In this document: piece after piece, positions 26,646-35,138 of the stretch
How positions within the stretch are numbered: position 1 is the stretch's first letter
Layout: each line of letters opens with the position of its first letter
DNA from: Nesterenkonia sandarakina
GTDB lineage: Bacteria > Actinomycetota > Actinomycetes > Actinomycetales > Micrococcaceae
Length of the DNA: 64,000 nucleotides
Direction of reading: 5' to 3'
NCBI RefSeq assembly: GCF_013410215.1
Contig: NZ_JACCFQ010000001.1
Coordinates: 620,001-684,000 of the forward strand
Made by a program: the position numbers and the translations under genes
The notes under the pieces: generated by a model
Told to the model about the DNA's origin: nothing
Databases searched by the model: none
The model's input: the letters and a program-made list of their open reading frames with translations, nothing else

Positions 26646-28706
26646 TCAGCGACGTCGGGTGCGGGAGCGTTCGTGGGACTGCAGCCCTGCGGTGAACGGG
26701 CGCATCAGCACATCTCCGAGCACGATCCCGGCGGCGATCGCCATGATGATGATCAGCGCGTTGAACAGCTCGGTCAGTCCGCCCATCATGCCCACGGTGG
26801 AGGCGTCCATGGCGATCTGATACATCCCGCGGAACACCATCAGCCCGGGCAGCATGAACATCATCGCGGGGACCGCGACCACCAGCTGCGGCGAGCCCAT
26901 GCGCAGCGCCAGGACCCGTCCCAGCGCCCCCACCACCACGGCTCCGAAGACCGGGGTGATGCGTTCGCCCAGGCCGATGACCTCGGCGGCGTAGTAGGCG
27001 CAGAAGCCCAGCGCCGAGACCGCGCCGATCGGCAGCAGCATCCGCCAGCTCGCCTGTTCGACCACGGCGGCCGCCACGGCCGCCAGGAACACCAGTGCCA
27101 CCAGGACCGCCGGGTGGTAGAGCCGGGTCAGGCCCACCGCCACCTCGATCTCCGGGGCGCCGAGCATATTGGCGATCACCACCGCGGCCATGATGCCGGA
27201 AGTCATCCCGGCGAAGGCGATCATCGAGGACATCAGACGACCGGCAGCGGTGATCGGGAACCCGTTGATCCCGTCCTGGATGGCTGAGACGATCCGGGCT
27301 GAGGGCAGCAGGATCATCAGCCCGCCGGCGACCACCATGGACGGGCGGATCGGCATGTCCATCGCGAAGGCCCCCATGGCGAACGAGGTCGCCATGAACC
27401 CTCCGGCCGCCAGTCCGAAGTACTCCGGCACCCGCCAGGTGGCGAGCTGCCGGGTGGTCCAGAGCACCAGGATCGTGGCGAAGAAGCCCATCGAGGCGTC
27501 CAGCAGCGGGGCTCCGAGGAATGCGGCGAAGAAGCTTGCGAAGATCGCACCGCAGATGGTGACCATCCAGCGTGGATACGGCTTGGGCTCGCGAGTGATC
27601 TCCCGCAGCCGGTCCTCCGCGTCGCCGCGGGTGAGCCGGCCGGAGATGATGTCGGTGACCAGCTGATGCACCGAGGCCAGCGCCCGGAAGTTGTTCGACC
27701 AGGACCGCACCACTCGCACCCGGGAGTACGGGATCTTCCCGTCCGGGGCCCAGTTCAGGCTGATCGACTGGTTGGTGATGTCTGCGTCGGTGTTCTTCAT
27801 CCCGAAGGCGGCGGTGACAGCGATGATCGAGGTCTCGACCTCCAGCGCACCGGCCCCGTAGCGGAAGAGCGCCTCCCCGAGGTCCAGCACGAAGGCGATC
27901 GTGGCCAGCTCATCGGTCTCGACGTGCGCCTCGGCCTGGTAGGGGTTCTCGAAGGGCGTCCCGGCGAGCCGGTCCAGGATCGGCACGGTGCCGGTGGCCG
28001 CGCGCTCGGCCTGCATGATCCGGCGCAGCACCTGGGGCGAGCGCGGCCTGCGATCGAAGACGCTGGGGTCGAAGTCGGGGTCGCGCCGAGCCGAGCCGCT
28101 CAGCTTGGCCTTGAGCCAGGTGGGACGAAGCGCGGTTCCCCGGCGTGGGGAGTGGCTCAGCGGTGACTGCCGCAGCCGAGCCCCGGGGGCGCTGTGCGGC
28201 AGGCTGATCAGACCCGAGGAGGTCGGTGAGGCGGGCTGCTCGGTCCGCTGCGTCCAGGAGGTCGTGGTCTCCTGCGGTCCGGTCGGGATCTGCGGACCCA
28301 GCGGATCGGTCTGATGCCAGTCCCCGGTGGCAGGAAAGGCGTAGTGGTCCGTGGGCTCGCTCGCGCCGGGGGCGGTGGTGTAGGACTGCTCGAAGCTGGG
28401 ATCCGCGACGTATTCGTGGCGGGCCGCGTCGTTCTCGTCCTGTTCTGCGGCGCGGGCCACCGCCTCGGCGTCGTACTCCTCCCATTCCAGCGCGGCCTCG
28501 GCCTCTGCGGAGGCGTGCCAGGAGGAGGCGAAGGAGCTGCGCAGCGTCTGTACGAACCCGGTGGGGGTGGCTTCCTCCAGCACTTCCTGGGTGGAGTGCA
28601 CCACGGGGATGTGCGTGACATCGTCGGTGGGCTCGGTGCGCAGCGGGTCGATCGCTTCGGCGACGTAGTCTCCCGTGGGATGCCGGTCAACGTACTCGGG
28701 TGCCAC
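26646..28706 (-). CDS. Threonine/serine exporter family (ThrE) membrane protein
   Basis: A 686-residue protein. Residues from about 250 on match the ThrE domain (DUF1212: LATIAFVLDLGEALFRYGAGALEVE) with about ten membrane helices in two blocks, ending in the DUF3815-like half. The first 230-250 residues are a hydrophilic acidic/Pro/Ser/Thr extension of unknown role, longer than in corynebacterial ThrE. GTG 28706 is preferred because AGGAGG sits 4 bases upstream. Expected role: proton-driven export of Thr/Ser or a related small solute. A tRNA-Val gene lies immediately upstream. Confidence 0.83.
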   Translation of the reverse strand: MAPEYVDRHPTGDYVAEAIDPLRTEPTDDVTHIPVVHSTQEVLEEATPTGFVQTLRSSFASSWHASAEAEAALEWEEYDAEAVARAAEQDENDAARHEYVADPSFEQSYTTAPGASEPTDHYAFPATGDWHQTDPLGPQIPTGPQETTTSWTQRTEQPASPTSSGLISLPHSAPGARLRQSPLSHSPRRGTALRPTWLKAKLSGSARRDPDFDPSVFDRRPRSPQVLRRIMQAERAATGTVPILDRLAGTPFENPYQAEAHVETDELATIAFVLDLGEALFRYGAGALEVETSIIAVTAAFGMKNTDADITNQSISLNWAPDGKIPYSRVRVVRSWSNNFRALASVHQLVTDIISGRLTRGDAEDRLREITREPKPYPRWMVTICGAIFASFFAAFLGAPLLDASMGFFATILVLWTTRQLATWRVPEYFGLAAGGFMATSFAMGAFAMDMPIRPSMVVAGGLMILLPSARIVSAIQDGINGFPITAAGRLMSSMIAFAGMTSGIMAAVVIANMLGAPEIEVAVGLTRLYHPAVLVALVFLAAVAAAVVEQASWRMLLPIGAVSALGFCAYYAAEVIGLGERITPVFGAVVVGALGRVLALRMGSPQLVVAVPAMMFMLPGLMVFRGMYQIAMDASTVGMMGGLTELFNALIIIMAIAAGIVLGDVLMRPFTAGLQSHERSRTRRR

Positions 28707-28807
28707 GAACCCTCCTCGCAGGCAACTGAACCACAAAAGGACCCTGGCAGATGCCGGGGCCTTGCGGGGTGTGTGAGTGGTGGTGCCTGGATCACAGGCC
28801 AAGAGAG

Positions 28808-28881
28808 TGGATCTGAATGGACTCGAACCATCGACCTCTCGCGTGTGAGGCGAGCGCTCTAACCAACTGAGCTACAGATCC
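28808..28881 (-). tRNA. tRNA-Val (CAC)
   Basis: A 74-base cloverleaf: acceptor GGATCTG/CAGATCC, D-arm AGCTCAGTTGGTTAGAGC, anticodon stem CTCGC/GCGAG around loop CTCACAC (anticodon CAC), T-arm GGTTCGAGTCC. CCA is not encoded. Confidence 0.95.
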
Positions 28882-28921
28882 TGAGGCACCTGAGCGCGGA
28901 ATCCCGCGTTCACGTGCCTCA
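28882..28921 (-). terminator. Hairpin between the NAD(P)-binding gene and tRNA-Val
   Basis: TGAGGCAC and GTGCCTCA form an 8-bp outer stem enclosing a smaller GCGGAATCCCGC hairpin. It lies 23 bases past the stop of the upstream gene and directly before the tRNA, so it may separate the two transcripts. Confidence 0.5.
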
Positions 28922-28943
28922 GAAGGTTATCACCTGTTCAGAC

Positions 28944-29642
28944 TCAAGACGAAACCGATGCCAGTGCCTCCGGGATCGGGGTCTTGCCATCGAGGAAGTT
29001 CACAGTGGCGCGCACCGCGGCGCCGCTGCGCAGGGTCTCGGTGATGACCTCCGCGACGTTCTCCCGCGAGGTGTCCGTTGAGGTCTCCTCGCTGGACATG
29101 GTCTCCCCGGCGGTGGCCGGGTCGAGCACGGTGATCTTCCCGCTGGCAGGCTCCAGGGTCAGCGCACCCGGGCCCAGGATGGTGTAGTCCAGGGAGGTGC
29201 TGCGCAGATGGTTGTCCGCCTGGTGCTTGGCCAGCGCGTAGGGGTAGAACGAGCTGTTGGGGTCCACCGTGTTGATGTCGGTCTCGCTGCGCGCGTAGGA
29301 GACCATCACGTAGCGCGACACGCCTGCCTCGGCGGCGGCATCCATGCTGCGCACCGCGGCCTCGTGGTCCACGGCCTTGGTGCGGGCGGGGTTGCCTCCC
29401 CCAGCCCCGGCGGCGAAGACCACGGCGTGCGCGCCGGTGAACGCCTCGGTCAGTTCGGCGGTGTCGGCGGACTCGATGTCCAGGACCCGTGGGGTGGCTC
29501 CGGCTTCGGTGATGTCCTGGGCCTGATCGGGATCTCGGATCAGGGACTCGACGCTGAAACCGGCGGCGGTGAGCTTCGGTGCTGCCAGGAGTGCGATCTT
29601 GCCGTGGCCGCCGACGATGACGACGCGCTGAGATTCAGCCAT
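28944..29642 (-). CDS. NAD(P)-binding atypical SDR (YwnB/BVR-B-like)
   Basis: A 232-residue Rossmann protein with N-terminal VVIVGGHGKIALLAAPKL, acidic turn, VVFAAGAGGG and YVMVSYARSETD; the canonical Y-x-x-x-K is replaced by YALAKHQAD. This is the NAD(P)H-binding (NmrA/BVR-B-like) group, often reductases or redox sensors. ATG 29642 follows AAGGAG. It is probably its own unit; the role is unknown. Confidence 0.82.
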   Translation of the reverse strand: MAESQRVVIVGGHGKIALLAAPKLTAAGFSVESLIRDPDQAQDITEAGATPRVLDIESADTAELTEAFTGAHAVVFAAGAGGGNPARTKAVDHEAAVRSMDAAAEAGVSRYVMVSYARSETDINTVDPNSSFYPYALAKHQADNHLRSTSLDYTILGPGALTLEPASGKITVLDPATAGETMSSEETSTDTSRENVAEVITETLRSGAAVRATVNFLDGKTPIPEALASVSS

Positions 29643-29727
29643 GGGGTGCTCCTTCGGGTCAGGGTGCCTTCTCGAGTTCAGGCCCGCCGGGATGGGTCTT
29701 CCCGACGGTTCTCTCCCCACAACGTCA

Positions 29728-29756
29728 CAGCGCCCGCACTATTCCTGCGGGCGCTG
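29728..29756 (-). terminator. Hairpin downstream of the DHA2 transporter gene
   Basis: CAGCGCCCGCA and TGCGGGCGCTG form a perfect 11-bp stem with a 7-base loop, 110 bases past the transporter stop and 86 bases upstream of the next gene's start. No U-tract. Confidence 0.5.
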
Positions 29757-29867
29757 CGGCGGGCCGATCTCCCACGGCGCGGCCCGGCTGGTGCCGTGGC
29801 ACCCTGGCCGCGGGACCCGCGCCGGGTGACCGGCGCCGGGTGAGGCCTTAGCCCCGGGGCTGAGGCA

Positions 29868-31523
29868 TCAGCCTCGGGGGCTGGGTCCTGCCTGTGCGCG
29901 GTCCTCGATGTCGGTGTCGGCAGCGGCGCCCGTGAGCTTGGGATCTGCGACCACGGAATCCGTGACCTCAGGATCTGCAACTTCAGAATCCGTGACCTCA
30001 GGGTCTGCAATCTCAGAATCCGCGACCTCATCGCTCGTCGCCTCGACCGCGGGGGTGGCGCGCAGCGTGGTGGCCAGGATCAGGGTGCCGATGCTCAGCC
30101 CCGCAGCGAGGCGGAACGCCACGCGGAAGCCCTCCACGGCGGCGTCGTCCGGGTTCATCCCGGAGTTCACCGCGGCGGCGGTGCCCAGGCCGACGGCGGC
30201 CACCAGGGCGGCGGTGCCGATCGCGGCGGCCAGCTGCTGCAGCGTGTTCAGCGCCGCGGTGCCGTGAGAGTACAGCGCCTTGGGCAGCGGGTTCAGCGCC
30301 GTGGTGAAGGCCGGGGTGAATAGCAGCGCCAGGCCAGAGGAGAGCAGCAGGTGCAGGCCCAGCACCAGCGGCACCGGAGTGGTCGGCGAGAGCAGGCTCA
30401 TGCAGAACAGTGCCACGATCAGGATCGAGGCGCCCGGGATGACCAGCGGCTTGGGTCCCACCCGGTCGTAGAGGCGGCCGACGAAGGGCGCCATCAGCGC
30501 CATCAGCAGCCCGCCAGGCAGCAGGATCAGCCCGGTCTGCAGCGTGTCCAGGCCTCGGATGGTCTGCAGGAACAGCGGCAGCAGGATCAGCGCTCCGAAG
30601 AGCGCGATCATCATCAGCAGCATCATGGCCAGAGCGCGGGTGTACATCGTGTACGCGAAGGGCTTCAGGTTCAACAGCGCGGAGTCGGTCTTCTGCAGCT
30701 TCACCTGCAGCAGTCCGAAGCCGATCAGGCACAGCACACCTGCCACGAGGACGGCGATGGCCACCGGGTCCACGCCGGGGGCCGCGTCCGCGGAGACCTC
30801 CTGGGTGCCGTGCCCGCCGCCGATCTGGCTGATGCCGTAGACCACGCCGCCGAAGCCGGGGACCGCCAGCAGCAGCGAGGGGATGGAGAGTCGCTTCCCG
30901 GCGGTGCCGGGGTCCTTGTTCAGCCGGGGACGGCCCAGGAACAGCGCGATCACCGCGATCGGCAGGATCATCAGGAACAGCCAGCGCCAATCGGCCAGGT
31001 GCAGGATCAGACCCGAGAGCGCCGGCCCGGTGGCCGGAGCCACCGAGATCACGATCGAGATGTTGCCCATGACCACGCCCCGGCGGTGCAGCGGCACCAG
31101 GGTCAGCACAGTGGTCATCATCAGCGGCAGCATGATGGCGGTGCCGCTGGCCTGGACCACGCGACCTGCCAGCAGGACCTCGAAGCCGGGGGCCGCGGCG
31201 GCCAGGGCCGTGCCGGCGATGAACAGGCCCATGGCGGCGGTGAACACCGCGCGCAGGCTGTAGCGCTGCATCAGGAAGCCGGTGATCGGGATCACCGTGG
31301 CCAGGGTGAGCATGAACGCGGTGGTGAGCCACTGGATGGTCGGCTCGCTGACCTGGAACTCCTCCATCAGCGGCTGCAGCGCCACGTTCATCAGAGTCTC
31401 GTTGAGGATCATCACGAAGGTGGAGACCAGCAGCGCGCCGATGGTGAGCTTGTCTGCCGAGGGCAGTCGGCCGCCGTCGGGCGTCTTCACCTGCGAGCGG
31501 TCGTTGTGGGGTGAAGCGGGCAC
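29868..31523 (-). CDS. DHA2-family MFS multidrug exporter
   Basis: A 551-residue transporter with 14 predicted helices, including motif A-like FLMQRYSLRAVF and motif C GPALSGLIL. DHA2 members export drugs or amphipathic compounds by H+ antiport. GTG 31523 is preferred because GGAGG lies 4 bases upstream. The C-terminal 55 residues are hydrophilic and built from three 30-bp repeats encoding DSEVADPEVT-like decapeptides. No regulator gene is adjacent. Confidence 0.9.
   Translation of the reverse strand: MPASPHNDRSQVKTPDGGRLPSADKLTIGALLVSTFVMILNETLMNVALQPLMEEFQVSEPTIQWLTTAFMLTLATVIPITGFLMQRYSLRAVFTAAMGLFIAGTALAAAAPGFEVLLAGRVVQASGTAIMLPLMMTTVLTLVPLHRRGVVMGNISIVISVAPATGPALSGLILHLADWRWLFLMILPIAVIALFLGRPRLNKDPGTAGKRLSIPSLLLAVPGFGGVVYGISQIGGGHGTQEVSADAAPGVDPVAIAVLVAGVLCLIGFGLLQVKLQKTDSALLNLKPFAYTMYTRALAMMLLMMIALFGALILLPLFLQTIRGLDTLQTGLILLPGGLLMALMAPFVGRLYDRVGPKPLVIPGASILIVALFCMSLLSPTTPVPLVLGLHLLLSSGLALLFTPAFTTALNPLPKALYSHGTAALNTLQQLAAAIGTAALVAAVGLGTAAAVNSGMNPDDAAVEGFRVAFRLAAGLSIGTLILATTLRATPAVEATSDEVADSEIADPEVTDSEVADPEVTDSVVADPKLTGAAADTDIEDRAQAGPSPRG
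29941..30030. repeat. Three 30-bp tandem repeats in the transporter C-terminus
   Basis: Units at 29941-29970, 29971-30000 and 30001-30030 share most bases (GGATCTGCAAC/TCAGAATCCG/TGACCTCA). They encode an acidic D-S-E-V-A-D-P-E-V-T decapeptide in the cytoplasmic tail. The frame is kept because the period is a multiple of three. Confidence 0.85.
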
Positions 31524-31546
31524 AGATCCTCCATAGAACACTAAAG

Positions 31547-31590
31547 AACCCCAGAGCGGTTCACCGCTGGGGTGACACCACTCTGGGGTT
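31547..31590 (-). terminator. Hairpin downstream of tRNA-Thr
   Basis: AACCCCAGAG and CTCTGGGGTT form a perfect 10-bp stem. On the reverse strand it is followed by TTCTTTAG, a modest U-rich tail. It ends the tRNA-Thr transcript just before the transporter gene. Confidence 0.75.
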
Positions 31591-31595
31591 TTCGG

Positions 31596-31668
31596 AGCCC
31601 CCTGCCGGGTTCGAACCGACGACCTGCTGTTTACAAGACAGCTGCTCTACCAGCTGAGCTAAGGAGGC
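31596..31668 (-). tRNA. tRNA-Thr (TGT)
   Basis: A 73-base cloverleaf: acceptor GCCTCCT/AGGGGGC with one G-U, D-arm AGCTCAGCTGGTAGAGC, anticodon stem GCTGT/ACAGC around CTTGTAA (anticodon TGT), T-arm CGGTTCGAACCCG. CCA is not encoded. Confidence 0.95.
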
Positions 31669-31721
31669 GAGGCGCCCCGCCAGGCGGGGCGCCAGTCACC
31701 GATGGTATCAGTTCGTCAACG

Positions 31722-32573
31722 TCAGCTCTCCGACTGGTATTCCTCGATGTGCTCTTCGACGAGTTCCCGGAAGGGGCGCTCGGAGTCGGCCCAGGAGACC
31801 TCGTCCACGTAGACGCTCGGGGTGCCCTCGATGCCCGCGGCCTGCGCGTGGCGGGTGGTGTAGCTCGCGAACGCCCGGTAGGTGCCGTCCTCGATGCACT
31901 CGCCGATGTCCGCGTTGAAGGTCTCGCTGGCGAGCTGGGTGAGCTGATCGTTGGACATCTCGTCGTTGTTCACCCGGTTCGCGGTGACCTGCCCGAGGTA
32001 CTCGCTGTAGTTCTCCGGGGACTCCTCGGCCATGCAGGCGAAGGCGTTGGCCGCACGTGCGGAGTAGTTCGTGGAGGAGGAGAGGTAGGACACCGACCGG
32101 TACTCCGCGGTCACCAGACCCTCGTCGAGCCATTCCTGCATCTGCGCGGAGTGCTCAGCCTCGAAGTTCGCGCAGTGGATGCAGTAGGCGTCGGTGTAGA
32201 TGATGATGTGCGGAGCCTCTCCGGTCTCGCGCTCGGCCACCCCGGGCGGCAGCTCGGACTCGGGGTCTGCGACCTCGGAGGCGTCGATCTGGCCCAGGTC
32301 ATCACCCTCGGCCAGCTCGGTGGAGGAGCTCAGCACGAAGCCGCCCTGCTCGTTGGCCGCTGCCGGCGCCGGACCCTCGCTGGGCGCGGCACCGGAGTCG
32401 TCACGGTTGAGCACGAAGAGGGTCAGGCCCACGACGACGGCGAGCGCCACCACCACCACGCCCACTCGCAGCAGCACGGAGCCGAGCTTCTGCTTGCGCT
32501 CCTGCTCCTGCTGGATCTTGCGGGCCTGTTCACGCGCGTTGCCGCTGCGCGGGGATTCTGTGCTGCGAGCCAT
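31722..32573 (-). CDS. Membrane-anchored DsbA-like thiol oxidoreductase
   Basis: A 283-residue protein: charged N-terminus, one membrane helix (about 33-56), Ala/Pro/Glu linker, and a DSBA-type thioredoxin fold from about 118. The active site is C131-I-H-C134 and the cis-Pro loop is EGTPSVYV. It probably catalyses or shuffles disulfides in secreted proteins, with VKOR as the usual oxidising partner in actinobacteria (none here). GGAG lies 8 bases before the ATG. The 211-base gap to otsA holds no gene. Confidence 0.88.
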   Translation of the reverse strand: MARSTESPRSGNAREQARKIQQEQERKQKLGSVLLRVGVVVVALAVVVGLTLFVLNRDDSGAAPSEGPAPAAANEQGGFVLSSSTELAEGDDLGQIDASEVADPESELPPGVAERETGEAPHIIIYTDAYCIHCANFEAEHSAQMQEWLDEGLVTAEYRSVSYLSSSTNYSARAANAFACMAEESPENYSEYLGQVTANRVNNDEMSNDQLTQLASETFNADIGECIEDGTYRAFASYTTRHAQAAGIEGTPSVYVDEVSWADSERPFRELVEEHIEEYQSES

Positions 32574-32784
32574 GGTGTTCTCCGGTGACTATCTGGATCA
32601 TCTCTGTCCTGGTGCCCAGGACGATGATCGGGGTGTGGCTGGGGTCGAGATGACGCCGGGATCTGAATCCGGCAGTGCTCAAGATACAGGGTCAGCCTCG
32701 GGGCGGATGCCAGGGTATAGGCTCATGACGACGGCATCGCTGTCGCCAGGGGGTGTCTGCAGCTATCCACGGAAGGTGTCTCAC

Positions 32785-34320
32785 GTGCCAGAGAGCAACG
32801 AGAACGGCAACGGCTATGACTTCGTGGTGGTGGCCAACCGTCTGGCCGTCAACCACGTCACGAACGAGGATGGAACCACCGGCTGGGAGCGTTCCCCCGG
32901 CGGTCTGGTCACCGCGCTGGCGCCTCTGATGGAAAGCTCCGAGGGCGCCTGGGTCGGCTGGCACGGCGCCGCCGACGACGTGCTCGAGCCCTTCGACCAC
33001 GGCGACATGCACCTGGTCCCGGTCCCGCTGAGCAGCGAGGACATCGAGGACTATTACGAGGGATTCTCCAACGGCACGCTGTGGCCGCTCTATCACGATG
33101 TCATCGCCCGGCCAGATTTTCACCGCCACTGGTTCGAGGCCTACCGCCGGGTGAACCAGCGCTTCGCTGAGCACACCGCGCAGGTCGCCGCGCCCAAGGC
33201 CACCGTCTGGGTCCAGGACTACCAGCTGCAGCTGGTGCCCGCGATGCTGCGAGATCTGCGTCCGGACCTGACCATCGGCTTCTTCAACCACATCCCGTTC
33301 CCTCCCCCGGGCCTCTTCGCGCAGCTGCCCTGGCGGCACTCGGTGCTGCGCGGGCTGCTCGGAGCGGACCTGATCGGCTTCCAGCGTGCCTCTGACGCCT
33401 CGAACTTCCGCCGTGCGGTGCACAACCGGATGGGCTATTACGTGGAGGACGAGATGATCCACGTGCCGCTGCAGACCAACGCCCCGGATCACGGCTCCCC
33501 GCTGGCCGGCTTCAACGCCGACGCCGACCGCGGCACCGCGGTCCGGGTCAACAGCGCGCCCCCGGCCGGCGTCGCGCGCCTGGTGGAGGCCAAGGAGTTC
33601 CCGATCTCCATCGATACCGCCACCATCACGGCGCTGGCCAAGCGGGAGGACATCATCGCCCGCTCCCAGGAGATCCGTGAGGAGCTGGGCAACCCGGAGA
33701 CCGTGCTGCTCGGGGTGGACCGGTTGGACTACACCAAGGGCATCCGGCACCGGATGAAGGCCTATGAGGAGCTGCTGCAGAACGGCTCGCTGACCGTGGG
33801 CCAGGTCTGCATGGTCCAGGTGGCGAGTCCTTCCCGGGAAGGCGTGGAGAGCTACCGGCTGCTCAAGGAAGAGATCGAGCAGACGGTGGGCCGGATCAGC
33901 GGCGAGTTCGACACGCTCTCCCACCCGGCCATCCGGTACTTGCACCACTCCTACCCGATCGAGGAGATGGTGGCGCTCTACATGGCGGCCGATGTCATGC
34001 TGGTCACTGCGCTGCGTGACGGGATGAACCTGGTCGCCAAGGAGTACGTGGCGGCCCGGCGCGGGGACGACGGCGTCCTGGTGCTCTCCGAGTTCACCGG
34101 CGCCGCCGATCAGCTGCGCCAGGCGCTGCTGATCAACCCGCATGACGTCGACGAGCTCAAGGCCGCGATCCTGCGCGCGACCACCATGGACAGTGAGGAC
34201 GCCAGCGCTCGGATGGAGAACCTGCGCCGACAGGTGGTCCATCACGATGTCCGCCGCTGGGCCACCGACTTCCTGGACCGCTTGGGCGAGCTGACCGGCG
34301 TCGTGAGCGTGAAGGGATGA
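32785..34320 (+). CDS. otsA: Trehalose-6-phosphate synthase
   Basis: A 511-residue GT20 enzyme. Characteristic blocks are VVVANRLAV at the N-terminus, [42 protein letters not shown] and [13 protein letters not shown]. It makes trehalose-6-phosphate from UDP- or GDP-glucose and glucose-6-phosphate. GTG 32785 follows GGAAGG by 8 bases and gives the standard N-terminus. otsB follows at once, so this is the OtsAB route to the compatible solute trehalose, likely for osmotic or desiccation stress. Confidence 0.96.
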   Translation: MPESNENGNGYDFVVVANRLAVNHVTNEDGTTGWERSPGGLVTALAPLMESSEGAWVGWHGAADDVLEPFDHGDMHLVPVPLSSEDIEDYYEGFSNGTLWPLYHDVIARPDFHRHWFEAYRRVNQRFAEHTAQVAAPKATVWVQDYQLQLVPAMLRDLRPDLTIGFFNHIPFPPPGLFAQLPWRHSVLRGLLGADLIGFQRASDASNFRRAVHNRMGYYVEDEMIHVPLQTNAPDHGSPLAGFNADADRGTAVRVNSAPPAGVARLVEAKEFPISIDTATITALAKREDIIARSQEIREELGNPETVLLGVDRLDYTKGIRHRMKAYEELLQNGSLTVGQVCMVQVASPSREGVESYRLLKEEIEQTVGRISGEFDTLSHPAIRYLHHSYPIEEMVALYMAADVMLVTALRDGMNLVAKEYVAARRGDDGVLVLSEFTGAADQLRQALLINPHDVDELKAAILRATTMDSEDASARMENLRRQVVHHDVRRWATDFLDRLGELTGVVSVKG

Positions 34321-34322
34321 AC

Positions 34323-35129
34323 ATGGAGGCCTCCGTGGACACGGACCGTACGCTGCGCGGCGCTGTAGAGCGCTTCGCCGATCACCCGCGGATCCTGATC
34401 GCCCTGGACTTCGACGGCTGTGTGGCCGAGCTGGTCTCCAACGCCGCCGATGCCCGCCCGGTCCCGGCGAACGCCGAGGCCATCGCGGCCCTGGCAGAGC
34501 TGGACGGGGTGGACGTGGCCTATGTCTCCGGGCGCTCCCTGGAGTCCCTGCGTGAGCTTGCGCAGCCACCCGCGGGGGTGCTGCTGATCGGCTCGCACGG
34601 CGCGGAGAAGGATCTCGGCGAGGACGCGCCCGGCCTGGAGCTGAGCACCAACGAGACGCTGGCCCGTGGACAGATCATCTCCACCCTCGAAGAGGTCGCC
34701 GCGGATGCCGAAGGCGCCTGGGTGGAGCACAAGCCGGCCGGGGCGGCGCTGCACGTGCGCAACGTCGACGGGGATCAGCTCGGCGAGCAAGTGCTCGAAC
34801 ACGGACGGGCCGCGCTGTCCCTGGTCGACGGCGCGTACCTGAAGAACGGCAAGAAGGTCCTGGAATCCGTGGTCGTGCTGGCGACCAAGGGCGAGGGGAT
34901 CACCGAGCTGCGCCAGCACACCGGCGCGGACGCGGTGCTCTTCGCCGGGGACGATGTCACCGATGAACATGGCTTCGCGGTCCTCGAGGGAGAGGACCTC
35001 GGCATCAAGGTCGGCGAGGGTGAGACCGCCGCCGGTCACCGGATCGCCGAGCCGAAGGACCTCGCCGGCGTGCTGCGCCTGATCGTGCAGCGGCGCAGCA
35101 CCGACTCGGAAGCCCGACCGACCCGCTAA
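34323..35129 (+). CDS. otsB: Trehalose-6-phosphate phosphatase
   Basis: A 268-residue HAD phosphatase. The nucleophile motif is D29-F-D31-G, motif II SGRSLESL, and the metal motif GDDVTDEHGF. It dephosphorylates trehalose-6-phosphate to trehalose. ATG 34323 is preferred since AAGGG then sits 6 bases upstream; the alternative ATG 34317 would overlap the otsA stop as ATGA. Translation coupling with otsA is likely either way. Confidence 0.94.
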   Translation: MEASVDTDRTLRGAVERFADHPRILIALDFDGCVAELVSNAADARPVPANAEAIAALAELDGVDVAYVSGRSLESLRELAQPPAGVLLIGSHGAEKDLGEDAPGLELSTNETLARGQIISTLEEVAADAEGAWVEHKPAGAALHVRNVDGDQLGEQVLEHGRAALSLVDGAYLKNGKKVLESVVVLATKGEGITELRQHTGADAVLFAGDDVTDEHGFAVLEGEDLGIKVGEGETAAGHRIAEPKDLAGVLRLIVQRRSTDSEARPTR

Positions 35130-35138
35130 GGACCGCCC

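Noticed and set aside
26646-28802. Extended ThrE start at 28802 or beyond
   Set aside because: That start lacks a ribosome site and nearly touches the tRNA-Val gene; GTG 28706 has AGGAGG.
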